Of a stretch of DNA of 64,000 bases, positions 45,109 through 53,984 are shown in pieces; positions within the stretch are counted from its first letter, which is position 1, and each line of letters opens with the position of its first letter. The stretch is taken from NCBI RefSeq assembly GCF_040419245.1, contig NZ_JAZHOH010000001.1, positions 3,224,001 through 3,288,000 of the forward strand. Direction: 5' to 3'. The notes under the pieces were generated by a model, which saw only the letters and a list, made by a program, of their open reading frames with translations, made no database searches and was not told where the DNA came from. Position numbers and translations under genes: made by a program. Source of the DNA: Ewingella sp. CoE-038-23. GTDB taxonomy: Bacteria > Pseudomonadota > Gammaproteobacteria > Enterobacterales > Enterobacteriaceae.

Positions 45109-45858
45109 ACTTTCCTCGCATCCATTTCTATCAAGAAAATAATAATGTTGTGATTATTAAAATAAAATAATGACTCAGGAATGAATTAGCGCCCGGTAGG
45201 CATATTAAAAGTTAAACATGCAGGAACGATGCATATTTAGTTTCTCTGACAGCGTTAATCTGCAGATAAATTATCACTAGAAATAAGACTGGCAATCAGG
45301 AAAACGGAATGAAGATTGTAGGGAAATCCTTACAAGGTTCAAATCATTAACAAAGATATTACTCAATACGGTTTTACCTATCACAACATTCAAAAACCAC
45401 CCCATATAGGTCATCATTTGCCTATTTCGGGAAATGATACCTTTCGCTCAAACAAGGGGTTAGCGCGGATCGCCAGCAAAATGGTCAATTAAAGAGCATC
45501 AAAAAAGCGTTATACAATCAATGGGATGCTGGGCACGTTCCCAGTTTAATTTATTTTCAATCTTTGAATATATTTCCCCTAATGGACCGTGCCAGCCATT
45601 GAAAAAACCGATTAAAACTCGCTGAATCTTGCATAAAAATAGTGCGTCAGATCTCACTTCTTAACGAAATCTTAATATAACGCTCACCAGAATCGGCAAA
45701 AAAATCGCGCTTTGACATACTTCTTACAATTAGACATATTCCAGCCGACGCGAAACCCATAAGATTTGAGATTATTCTTACCACTTAACTGGGAATTTTA
45801 TTAGAAAACTAAGCCAAATTAGGTTTCAGAAAAGTTATATCTTCAAAATAATAACCAT
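45109..45858. other. 750-bp AT-rich regulatory gap upstream of hrpS
   Basis: No gene was recognised. The stretch is much richer in A+T than the flanking genes and holds the hrpS promoter region, including a 20-bp dyad at 45316-45335. I see no hrp box or sigma-54 element in front of hrpS. Confidence 0.6.
45316..45335. promoter_or_regulatory. Dyad upstream of hrpS, candidate HrpY operator
   Basis: TTGTAGGGA-AA-TCCTTACAA is a dyad with 8 of 9 arm positions paired, about 210 bases before the hrpS start. NarL-family regulators such as HrpY bind short dyads of this size, and HrpY controls hrpS in related bacteria. The link is inference. Confidence 0.35.
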
Positions 45859-45895
45859 AAAAAAATCCGATAATGAATTTCTTTCATTATCGGAT
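45859..45895 (-). terminator. Strong terminator of the harpin-transglycosylase gene
   Basis: On the minus strand, 13-bp stem ATCCGATAATGAA/TTCATTATCGGAT with a 5-base loop is followed by TTTTTT. It lies 40 bases after the stop. Confidence 0.9.
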
Positions 45896-45934
45896 GAAGT
45901 TTATTAAATCAATTCAAATGACATAATCCGCTAT

Positions 45935-46999
45935 TTAGGCCGGTAATTGGCCTTGGCCTGATTCAATAATTTTAGCAAAGCTTAAAACATTATCGACATA
46001 AGGCGCGGCACCGGTTCCGGTTTTCGAAATATCCGACAGGTTGGATAAATTCACGTCATCCGGGCCAGAGTTATAAGCACGCAGACCTGCGCCAATATTT
46101 CCGCCAAAGGCATTGGTCTGCTGTTTAAGATAGAGCGCCCCGGCCATAATATTGTTCTGCGCGCTGTTCGGGTCACCCGAAAGCAGGCCCGGGTTCTCTT
46201 TGGCCATCTCATTGTAGGTGTCTGGGTTGACCTGCATCAGCCCGGCGTCGGTTTTGCCATTTCCGCCGTTGGTGGAAGCCGCAGACAAGTTACCGCGAGA
46301 TTCCGCCCAAATCTGACCGGCAATCACGCTGGCTGGCATTCCCGTGGCTTGCGCCGCGTTGTTGATGGATTGACGGTAAGGCTCTAGCTGCGGCGGCAGG
46401 TGTAAGTTACCCGAACCACTGAGGCCAGCCATGCCAGAAGTTGCACCGGCCCCGCCCGCGCCGCTGGCTCCACTCGCCCCGCTAGCACCATTCGCTGCAC
46501 CCGCCCCCGCGCCCGGTTGGGCTAACAGATTGTTGCCAACAGATGGGCCACCGCCGCCGCCGTCACCCAACGACGGTGCCGCTGAACCACCACCACCGCC
46601 CGAAGAGGCCGACGGCGTGCTGTTCTGCTGGTCTGAATTGTCGCCGCCGCCCAGCATTTTCAACAGTTCTGACAGCAGTTGGCGGATCATATTCATCAGC
46701 TCGGCCATCTGGCCGCCGCCCGCGCCCGCCGCGCCATCCTGTCCTTGCATCGACTGCAATGGGTTAGTCGGAGCATTGTTTTGCGTTGGGCCATTAACGC
46801 CGGAGACTGATGGCGAACCGAAATCTACCGGCGTGATACCCGGTGCGGCGCTAAAGGTGACCGTTAACGGCATAGAAAGCGCGCCGGCCCCTGAATTATT
46901 ATTGTTCACCGCACCACTATTGTTACCGACCCCGCCGGACGGACCGAGATCCGCCGGGGGAATGTACTGAGGGGTAAACCCCGAACCGTTAACATTCAT
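45935..46999 (-). CDS. Harpin-like glycine-rich protein with lytic transglycosylase domain
   Basis: This 354-residue protein has two parts. Residues 1-195 are low complexity, rich in Gly, Asn, Ser, Ala and Pro, without Cys, resembling a harpin. Residues about 205-350 are a soluble lytic transglycosylase domain: SVIAGQIWAESRGN with the catalytic Glu, DAGLMQVNPDTY, NIMAGALYLKQ, and LRAYNSGPDDV. There is no signal peptide, so it is probably secreted by the type III system, as HopP1-type harpins of P. syringae are. ATGATG gives two possible starts; the second (46999) has better spacing from AGGA. A degenerate hrp box lies about 140 bases upstream. Confidence 0.82.
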   Translation of the reverse strand: MNVNGSGFTPQYIPPADLGPSGGVGNNSGAVNNNNSGAGALSMPLTVTFSAAPGITPVDFGSPSVSGVNGPTQNNAPTNPLQSMQGQDGAAGAGGGQMAELMNMIRQLLSELLKMLGGGDNSDQQNSTPSASSGGGGGSAAPSLGDGGGGGPSVGNNLLAQPGAGAGAANGASGASGASGAGGAGATSGMAGLSGSGNLHLPPQLEPYRQSINNAAQATGMPASVIAGQIWAESRGNLSAASTNGGNGKTDAGLMQVNPDTYNEMAKENPGLLSGDPNSAQNNIMAGALYLKQQTNAFGGNIGAGLRAYNSGPDDVNLSNLSDISKTGTGAAPYVDNVLSFAKIIESGQGQLPA

Positions 47000-47136
47000 C
47001 ATTCTTCCTCAATCCTCATAATAAGTGATGCTTTTGCTCTCACACGGCGCTGCCACAGACCACCCGTTTGAGCAACCCTGTTATGGATGAATCAAAAGAC
47101 AGGAAGCCACGCTCATGGCGCTTCTACCCTGTCATT

Positions 47137-47164
47137 TGTGTGCGTCCTGTCGCGGGTTAGTTCC
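47137..47164 (-). promoter_or_regulatory. Degenerate hrp box of the harpin-transglycosylase gene
   Basis: On the minus strand: GGAACT, 15 bases, GCACACA. One base differs in each half from consensus. It is divergent from the perfect hrp box at 47201. Confidence 0.5.
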
Positions 47165-47200
47165 GAGCCATCACACTTTTTGCAAAAAACGCTATGCCGT

Positions 47201-47228
47201 GGAACCGCCGCCCGGCAACGACCACATA
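47201..47228 (+). promoter_or_regulatory. hrp box of the periplasmic lytic transglycosylase gene
   Basis: GGAACC, 15 bases, CCACATA: a perfect consensus match ending 39 bases before the start at 47268. Confidence 0.92.
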
Positions 47229-47267
47229 AAAGCATTCGAATTTCAGCCTTTATCATGGAGCGCGGCG

Positions 47268-47792
47268 ATGAAGCGACATTTGCTGGCCATCACTCTCTGT
47301 CTCTCCGCCAGCAGTCAGGCAAATTGCTTTAAGGACGCCGGAAAAGCCTTCGGCATCCCTCCCGCCCTGCTGCTGTCGATTGCCATTAAAGAGTCACACC
47401 TCAATCCGTCGGCGGTGAACAGCGCCAATCGCAACCACACGGAAGATGTCTGCATGATGCAGGTGAACAGCACGCACTTCGCCCATTTGGCAAGCCTTGG
47501 GGTGTCGCGCACTAAGCTGTTGAATGAACCTTGTACCTGCGTGAATACCGGGGCGTGGGTGTTGTACGGCATGTTCCAGCAGTACGGAAAATCCTGGAAC
47601 ACGGTAGGGATGTATAACGCCGGAGCCGCGCCATCACGCCAACCGCAGCGCGATCGCTACGCCAGTGATGTACGGCGTATTTACCAGCGCCTGCTGCACA
47701 GCGTCAGTCAGGATACCCTGCTGACGCTGGAGCAAATGCCGTCAGGCCGGGAGAGCCGTCGGGAGGGTGTGGACGAATTCGCGAATAAATGA
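47268..47792 (+). CDS. Periplasmic lytic transglycosylase of the T3SS (IpgF/HrpH-like)
   Basis: This 174-residue protein has a Sec signal peptide (MKRHLLAITLCLSASSQA) and a compact transglycosylase domain: LLSIAIKESHLNPSAVN with catalytic Glu, DVCMMQVNSTHF, and WNTVGMYNAG. Such enzymes open the peptidoglycan for assembly of the secretion apparatus. The start at 47268 is chosen from GGAG seven bases upstream and the signal peptide; the frame is open 51 codons further upstream, across the hrp box. Its last 51 bases overlap the end of the convergent dspF gene. A perfect hrp box shows HrpL control. Confidence 0.88.
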   Translation: MKRHLLAITLCLSASSQANCFKDAGKAFGIPPALLLSIAIKESHLNPSAVNSANRNHTEDVCMMQVNSTHFAHLASLGVSRTKLLNEPCTCVNTGAWVLYGMFQQYGKSWNTVGMYNAGAAPSRQPQRDRYASDVRRIYQRLLHSVSQDTLLTLEQMPSGRESRREGVDEFANK

Positions 47793-48167
47793 CTGCACTT
47801 CGCTGGCCTGCTGAATAAAGCCATCAAGCAGGCCGGAGAAGTTGCGGTTATCCAACGAGGAGAGCGGCTGCTGAGTACACAGACGCAGGTTCTGCTCCTC
47901 CAGCGCCAGCCAGCAGCCACGCATGGCGTCCATCTCAAAGTTCAAGGTTAAAATACTGTGTAGCAAGGCGGCAGAGCTGTTTGGCTCCAGCACCATCACC
48001 TGACAATGCAACACCACGGCGTCGCTGCCCGGCGGTAACTCAATGATCGCAGCTTCTTGTTTCTGCGGGGTGAACAGTGCGCAAACGCCGTTTTCCAGTT
48101 TCAGCGATGTATTCAATCGACGGCCATAGTGGCTCAATAAATTCTGCAAATATGCGCTTTCGTTCAT
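47742..48167 (-). CDS. dspF: DspF, chaperone of DspE
   Basis: This 141-residue protein is small, acidic, and of the type III chaperone class (MNESAYLQNLLSHYGRRLNTSLKLENGVCALF). Length and position directly downstream of dspE match DspF/AvrF. It keeps DspE stable and export-ready. It is 79 bases after dspE on the same strand and probably shares its transcript. Its 3' end overlaps the convergent transglycosylase gene by 51 bases. Confidence 0.9.
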   Translation of the reverse strand: MNESAYLQNLLSHYGRRLNTSLKLENGVCALFTPQKQEAAIIELPPGSDAVVLHCQVMVLEPNSSAALLHSILTLNFEMDAMRGCWLALEEQNLRLCTQQPLSSLDNRNFSGLLDGFIQQASEVQSFIREFVHTLPTALPA

Positions 48168-48246
48168 CTTATTTTCCTGTGATTAACATTTCAGTTATTC
48201 ATTTGCTGGCCCGCCGCGATGCGGGCCGCGTCCCTAACCCTGACTC

Positions 48247-51200
48247 TTACCCTTTAATAACAAAACCCTGTTTCTGCGTAGCTGAAAGCGCCTGATGTAT
48301 CTCTTCATTTGGACGGGTGATTTTCCCTTCCAGGGTGAATCCTGTTGGGTCGAGTTGGTCCTCCGCGTAGCTAAAGTTGATTTTGCCGAGGTTGACGCTC
48401 ATCGCTACCGAGGCGCTGTTAGAGCCGGCAATCAAGAAGGCCGGGGTAGCGAAGCCGTCACCTTTGCTTTGCGAACGGGTAAAGCCAATCGACTTAATGC
48501 GCAGGTTGTCGCTGTTACTCAGCACGGCCACAATTTCTTGCGGGGTGATGCCGCCCACCTGCCATTCACCGGCCATTTTGTCTTTCTGCGACTCGTTCAG
48601 CTCCAGCGTCACCACGGCTTCGGTGCTGCTGTTTTGCTGCAACTCGCGCACCATCTGTTTCAGACGCGGGTCGTCATCCATCATCTTGGCAATACGGTCG
48701 GCGTTACTGTCCGATGGCCGGGTGCTGACCATGTGGAACAGGTTGTGGAAGAAGCTGTTGCTGTCGAGCTTGCTCAGGTTGCTGTAAGTGGAACGGTACT
48801 CGGCGGTGCCGATCTCCTTGCCTTTGCGCTCGGCCAGGATTTGCTGACGATTGCTCTGCGCCAGCTGCAAGATGGCGTCGCGCTGGGCGTTGCCGCGCAG
48901 CGTAGTGCCCGGCTCGAACGGCGTATTGAGCTGAGTTTTAAAGTGGCCCACCAGCAGTTTCAGCTTCTCTGCGGGCAGCTTGCCCTCATCCTCTTTCAAC
49001 TCTTCAAGCAGCTTGTTGGTGGCCGGATCGGTGAACTGATCCCCCAAGGTTTTGATCAGCTTGTCGATATGCACGTCGGCCAGCGGCTGGACGTCTTTCA
49101 GCTGAAGGTTGATGTTCTGACGCGTGCGGTTATCCACCGAGGCCTGAATGCTGGCCCCTGCCCCGACAAACAGCGGCAAGTGAGTTTCATCACCGGTTTT
49201 CTGGTTTACGCCCACCGGGATGGCGATGTTGGCCCCGGCGTTAAATTGGTTAAAGGCGCGCAGGCGGTTGTCACTCTGCGACTGCTGGTCGCTGGCCTCG
49301 CGGCGAGTGGTGCTGCGCTCGCGCGTGCCGTTGAGCAGGTTAGCCCCGGCGTAAACCCCGCCACCAAAGCGGGCGCTGGTTGACGAGTTCTTCTCATGAT
49401 CGTTGGTGATTGGCAGGCCGACGCTGGCGACGGCGGCGGCGTTGATATCCATACTGATACGCATGGTGTTGCCGTTCTTCACGCTGTGATCCATCCCTTT
49501 ATCCATCAGCGCCTGCGGGTCAAGGTTTCCCTCGGTCAGCGCGTCCAGAAACTCCGGCAGCTCGGCTTCGCTGAGGCTAAAGCTGATGCCGTTTTGCATC
49601 TGCCGCTGCAACATGGCCGAGACGGTTCCGCCAAGGCGGAAGCCCGGGGAGAGGGTGCGTTCGCTGTCCAGCGCGGTTTTGTGCTCGTGAAGATAATCAG
49701 TCAGCATGTTGTACCCCGCCGCGCCGAATACCGTGCCCGAGCCGCCGCCGTTGCGGCCAAAGCTGACGTTGATGCCCGTCTCGCCCCGCGAGAAGTTCAG
49801 GCTGTAGCTGCGATCCACGTTGACCCGCACGCCGGGGCTGGCAAAGCCTTGCGAGCCGGGGATCATGGTGCCGGTCCCCGACGCGCCATAGGCCCGGTTG
49901 AAAGTAATGTCTTCGCCACTCTCCAGCGACAAAATCGTCTCCTTCATGCGGCTGTTCAGTTCGGCTTTATCGCTGGCGCTCATCACGTTGCGGCTGGTGA
50001 CGTGCACCCCGTGGTCCTCTTTAGAGAACGCCTTGGTCATCGACTTGATGGCGTCATAGTTGGCTTCCAGACCGCGGTTGTTGACGAAGCCCATGGAAGT
50101 GGCTTTTTTGATCGGGTTTTCACCCCAGGTCATGTCGCGCAGCTCGTTGAATTTCGACCGCAGGGTTTGCATCGCCGCCTCTTTCTCCGGCCCCTTTTTG
50201 GTCATCGCCTGCTGCATTTCGGTCAGCAGGTTATGCATGTCGGCCTGAGTCAGCGAGGTAAGGATCAGCTGCGATTTCACCAGCCCCACGTCGTCGTGGG
50301 TGTCGCGCTGCTTGCCAAAAGGCACCTCCGGTTTCTGATGGTTAAGCACCACCTTCTTGCTTTCCATCAGTGACAGAATGCTGTTCGCCGGGCTGTTTTC
50401 GCTCGACGGGTAATAATGCATCATGCGATTGAGGCTTTCGGTCAGTTCACCGTCGCGGGTACTGGCCGGGTTGAAGCGCCCGCTGCCGCTGTTCTTGGTT
50501 TTACCTTCGCCGAGAACTAACTGGTTGTTGCTGTCCACCACGCCATAGTGCTGGCCCAGCAGATTGGCGTGGTGGCTGGAGACGTCGGTCAAATCTTGGT
50601 TGAAGCGAATCAAAGCGCGTTTCAAATCTTCGTTGCCGGTCCAGTCCATGCTGTCGATGCGCGAACTGATTGGCGGGCGTGGTGCTTTAATCCCCTCTTT
50701 TGAAGTGGCGGGATCGGCGGCGCGCAGGCGATTGAGCAACTCACCCTGCTCCTGATAGACCGGGCGCAGCCCTTCGCGACCGGCATATCCGTGCTGGAGA
50801 AAATATCCGGCGTTTTTCACCGGGCGCGGCGTTTCCATCGTCGGTTTGAACAAGAAGGCGCGCACCCGCGATTTAAACGGCGTTTGCACCCGCAGGCCGT
50901 CTTGCCCAGTGGAACCGGCAATGTTGACCTCGCGCTTCACCGTGATGTGGGTGCCCGGCAGATGGGTGTCCTTGGTTGCTACTTCGAGGCGCTGGAAGAC
51001 CTCTTCCGCCACGCGTTTTTCAGGGCGCTCGTCTAAGTCCACCAGCCCCTTTTTCCATTCGCCTTCATGCAAGGTAGCCTGATCGCCCTCTTCATTGCTG
51101 AGCAATAAGTTGTCCGCGCCGCGCTGGGTCAGAGAGGTGTACTTCGGCCCCTCGCGCGGTACTTCCATAATCTCAGGTTCGGGGGTGCCCGCAGGCGTTG

Positions 51201-53331
51201 CAGGCAATTTCGGTTCGGTGGCCGGGACGTTTTCGCGCGCCAGCCCGGTCGTCTGGCCCTTCTGCCACGAGGTCGCGGGCAGGCTGAACAAGGCCCCCTC
51301 TTCGCTAAGCAGGTACATTTGCTGGTTTTTGCCCAGCGCCATATCGACGATTTTCCCCGCCTTGCCGCCGTCGTTGAGTCCCGCGATGGCGGTTTTCAGC
51401 GCGTCGGCTTTGAGGGTTTGGGTACTGACCTTTTCGCGGCGATTCTCTTTGTTAATCTGCTGGTATTGCACGTCACCGTCGCCACTCAGCGCCACAAAGC
51501 GCCCTTCTGATAACGCATCAATCGCCACGGTTTTCTGTTTTTTGTCCAAGCCGCCCGCTGGCAGGTCGGCCTTGACGCTGTTCTTCACCCGGCCCAACGA
51601 GAATAAGCTGCTGTCGTGGCGGATTTCATCACTCGACAGGTTGACCTTGAGACGGCGCAGCTCGCCTTCATTGAGGATCCACGGCTGGCCGTCCTGCCCG
51701 CGCCGCAGCTGCTCGGCGGACTCCTTCGACGCCACCCAGCTTTGGGTGGCGCGGTCGAGGTAATGCACCTTGCCGTCGTGCAGCGCCAGTTGTCCGAGCG
51801 GGCCGAAATCCATGATGCTCTTAGCTTCGGGTTCCGGGCGCGGCAATCCTTTCTGGTTATCCAGCACCATGCTGTCGCTGAGACACCAGCTCGACGCCAC
51901 GTTGTTGCCATTAAGCGTGACGGCGTGCTGCTGGTTCTGCATATCTTTTAACTTGGCGTGCAGCTGCTGCTGGTCGTCGGTGAACAAGGATTCCACCCGC
52001 ACGCCCTGCCCAAACTGCATCGTCAGGTTCTGGTTGAGCACGTCAGGCACCGGCTCAAAGGTCATGGTCTGTCCGCCGTTGGTCGGAAGCTTCGCCTGAT
52101 AAAGCTCACCAATGTTGTCCGTGGCGTAGAGCATGTTGTTGTGCAGCGCCAGCGCGCTCGGGGCAAAGCCTGCCGGAGCAATCGTCATTTTCTGCGCGGC
52201 GGCCATCGGCGCATTCAGCTGCGGGTAGAAACTCAGTTGCTGCTCGTGGCTGGTTTCATCGGCAGTGAGGATCACGGCGTGGCCGCTGGCGTCCATCGCC
52301 ACCTGCGAGATTTTCCCCGGTGCCTGTAGCGACTTACCGGTGGTCAGATCCAGCAGCTTTTTGTCGTCGGCAACGGCATAAAGATGGCCATTGCCCTGCT
52401 GGCTGAGCTTGGACATCTTTCCGTCGAAGGCGTCGTGCACTTGCCATTCGCCGCTGGCGGCGTCGTGGCGATAAATCTTTTTCTCATGCAGCCGCAGGGA
52501 CTCTTCCCCCTTGGCGGTCCGATGGCTAAATATCCCGGTCAGTTCACTTTGAATGGCGGCATCAGGCAGTTTGGCTCTGGAGGCGGGTCGCCCGCCGGGC
52601 GTGAGGATCTCGGCGTGCTGGCTGTTGGCACTCAAGCGAACCTGATGATTTTCAGTCGAAGTGGATTGCAATACCGGCATCCGCCCGGTGCGGGTTTCTA
52701 TCGGCTTCTCATAGGTTTTGCTATTCACCATGCCGACCAAATTCAGCGGCGACTGCTGCAAAGAGATCAGCCGACCGCGCGTATCCAGCAGCACTTGCTG
52801 ACCATCGCTAGCATCATGACCCTGATATTTATGTTCGGAACGCCCTAGCGTGACATTGAGCAGCCGGTCAAAAGGCGGGTTGCCGTCCGGCACGCTAAAG
52901 TGGGCCTGCCCCTTGCCATTGAGCGCCACGTTGACCTTCGGCGACGGCGCGTTGTCCACGGCACTCAGCTCGGCCTGGGTTTTCGCTCCCCAGCCGTCGC
53001 TGCCGGGCACCCCCAGCGCGGTGCTAAGTTCGGAAAGCTCAGGCAGGCGTGGCGGAGCGAGATCCTGAATGCCCGCACCAACGGGTTCATGCTTTGAACG
53101 CAAAAAACGTCCAAACACGCCGCCGCGAGACAGCTTCCCCTGACAGCTTTGTTGCTTAATATCGTTACGCGGCGTAGCGCTGTGAGCTAAGGTGCCGCCC
53201 CCCGTCTGGCGTGGCCTGGAGGGTTGCTGGGCGAGATGGCTAGCAGAGGTTGTCCCCTGTTGCTGGCGGGCAATATCTGCATTGCTGATCATGTGACTCG
53301 GTTTAAGCAGTGCGGAAAAATTAAGTGCCAT
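48247..53331 (-). CDS. dspE: DspE, AvrE-family type III effector
   Basis: This 1694-residue effector belongs to the AvrE/DspE/WtsE family. The N-terminus is polar and Ser/Gln-rich (secretion and chaperone-binding region). Residues about 130-750 show repeated short beta segments like a propeller (for example GKVHYLDRATQSWV), with a WxxxE motif WILNE. The C-terminal half contains long helical and Gly-rich stretches (NRAYGASGTGTMIPGSQGF, INVSFGRNGGGSGTVFGAAGYN). Family members form water and solute channels in host membranes and cause water-soaking. It is somewhat shorter than E. amylovora DspE (about 1838). AAGGA and a hrp box precede it. Confidence 0.94.
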   Translation of the reverse strand: MALNFSALLKPSHMISNADIARQQQGTTSASHLAQQPSRPRQTGGGTLAHSATPRNDIKQQSCQGKLSRGGVFGRFLRSKHEPVGAGIQDLAPPRLPELSELSTALGVPGSDGWGAKTQAELSAVDNAPSPKVNVALNGKGQAHFSVPDGNPPFDRLLNVTLGRSEHKYQGHDASDGQQVLLDTRGRLISLQQSPLNLVGMVNSKTYEKPIETRTGRMPVLQSTSTENHQVRLSANSQHAEILTPGGRPASRAKLPDAAIQSELTGIFSHRTAKGEESLRLHEKKIYRHDAASGEWQVHDAFDGKMSKLSQQGNGHLYAVADDKKLLDLTTGKSLQAPGKISQVAMDASGHAVILTADETSHEQQLSFYPQLNAPMAAAQKMTIAPAGFAPSALALHNNMLYATDNIGELYQAKLPTNGGQTMTFEPVPDVLNQNLTMQFGQGVRVESLFTDDQQQLHAKLKDMQNQQHAVTLNGNNVASSWCLSDSMVLDNQKGLPRPEPEAKSIMDFGPLGQLALHDGKVHYLDRATQSWVASKESAEQLRRGQDGQPWILNEGELRRLKVNLSSDEIRHDSSLFSLGRVKNSVKADLPAGGLDKKQKTVAIDALSEGRFVALSGDGDVQYQQINKENRREKVSTQTLKADALKTAIAGLNDGGKAGKIVDMALGKNQQMYLLSEEGALFSLPATSWQKGQTTGLARENVPATEPKLPATPAGTPEPEIMEVPREGPKYTSLTQRGADNLLLSNEEGDQATLHEGEWKKGLVDLDERPEKRVAEEVFQRLEVATKDTHLPGTHITVKREVNIAGSTGQDGLRVQTPFKSRVRAFLFKPTMETPRPVKNAGYFLQHGYAGREGLRPVYQEQGELLNRLRAADPATSKEGIKAPRPPISSRIDSMDWTGNEDLKRALIRFNQDLTDVSSHHANLLGQHYGVVDSNNQLVLGEGKTKNSGSGRFNPASTRDGELTESLNRMMHYYPSSENSPANSILSLMESKKVVLNHQKPEVPFGKQRDTHDDVGLVKSQLILTSLTQADMHNLLTEMQQAMTKKGPEKEAAMQTLRSKFNELRDMTWGENPIKKATSMGFVNNRGLEANYDAIKSMTKAFSKEDHGVHVTSRNVMSASDKAELNSRMKETILSLESGEDITFNRAYGASGTGTMIPGSQGFASPGVRVNVDRSYSLNFSRGETGINVSFGRNGGGSGTVFGAAGYNMLTDYLHEHKTALDSERTLSPGFRLGGTVSAMLQRQMQNGISFSLSEAELPEFLDALTEGNLDPQALMDKGMDHSVKNGNTMRISMDINAAAVASVGLPITNDHEKNSSTSARFGGGVYAGANLLNGTRERSTTRREASDQQSQSDNRLRAFNQFNAGANIAIPVGVNQKTGDETHLPLFVGAGASIQASVDNRTRQNINLQLKDVQPLADVHIDKLIKTLGDQFTDPATNKLLEELKEDEGKLPAEKLKLLVGHFKTQLNTPFEPGTTLRGNAQRDAILQLAQSNRQQILAERKGKEIGTAEYRSTYSNLSKLDSNSFFHNLFHMVSTRPSDSNADRIAKMMDDDPRLKQMVRELQQNSSTEAVVTLELNESQKDKMAGEWQVGGITPQEIVAVLSNSDNLRIKSIGFTRSQSKGDGFATPAFLIAGSNSASVAMSVNLGKINFSYAEDQLDPTGFTLEGKITRPNEEIHQALSATQKQGFVIKG

Positions 53332-53381
53332 AGTGATAATCCTTATGCAACTACGGGGGAAGTATTAATTTATCTACACAA

Positions 53382-53409
53382 TATGTGTGGCGGGGAGGGA
53401 GTTGGTTCC
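53382..53409 (-). promoter_or_regulatory. hrp box of dspE-dspF
   Basis: On the minus strand: GGAACC, 15 bases, ACACATA. One base differs from CCACNNA. It lies about 50 bases before the dspE start. Confidence 0.72.
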
Positions 53410-53507
53410 AGAAAAAACCAAGCCCCTGGTCGCATTCGGGCGAAAAGGGGCAGGATAACAGCACTAAACTTGATGATTTTTAACGATAAATCTTCAATTA
53501 TTAATTT

Positions 53508-53972
53508 TTAAAAATTATGCCTTTGGCGAATCATTAACTCATGAGCAGCAGGGACCAATTTCTTGGCTTTCGGACTGCCCGACGGCTGGCGCAGGCGTTC
53601 ACTGACCTGCATGGCGTGGGATAAAAAGCGGTTGAGCATGGCGGTCAGCTCAATGCCCTGCCAGTTCTCAATCTGCAATTCGACCCACAGCACGATAAAT
53701 TTGTCGGCGGTGGCGCTGTGATGAAACGCCGGCAGCTCCTGATTGAAGCCGTTCATCTCCAGCAGCTTCCACCCCAGCTCGCCATCGTCCTCGCTCATCG
53801 GCTTACCCAGCCGCGTTGCCATCAGCAAGCGCCCGCTTTTGGCCCCTGAGAGGTGCAGTTGCAAATGCTCAAAGGCTATCTCATAGTTCCACGCCGGTCC
53901 CAGCGAAGAGGGGTCAGCCCCCAGCCCTTCAAACAGTGGTTGAAGATGATAGTAAAAATCCTCCTGTTCCAT
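53508..53972 (-). CDS. Type III secretion chaperone (CesT-like) for the adjacent effectors
   Basis: This 154-residue acidic cytosolic protein fits the class I chaperone profile: an N-terminal helix (QEDFYYHLQPLFEGLG), alternating strands (IAFEHLQLHLSG, GRLLMATRLG, KFIVLWVELQIENW) and a C-terminal helix (IELTAMLNRFLSHAMQVSERL), then a basic tail. It starts 12 bases after the second candidate effector on the same strand, so it is probably co-translated and dedicated to one or both. It differs clearly from DspF. No separate hrp box was found. Confidence 0.75.
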   Translation of the reverse strand: MEQEDFYYHLQPLFEGLGADPSSLGPAWNYEIAFEHLQLHLSGAKSGRLLMATRLGKPMSEDDGELGWKLLEMNGFNQELPAFHHSATADKFIVLWVELQIENWQGIELTAMLNRFLSHAMQVSERLRQPSGSPKAKKLVPAAHELMIRQRHNF

Positions 53973-53984
53973 TTCGACTCTTCC

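Noticed and set aside
47003..47060. TCACTTA upstream of the harpin-transglycosylase gene as a hrp-box -10
   Set aside because: No GGAACC-like element 15-16 bases before it; the pair at 47137-47164 fits better.
48295..50373. Two long plus-strand frames (362 and 325 codons) antisense to dspE
   Set aside because: These are frame shadows of the GC-rich dspE gene; no start signals and no domains.
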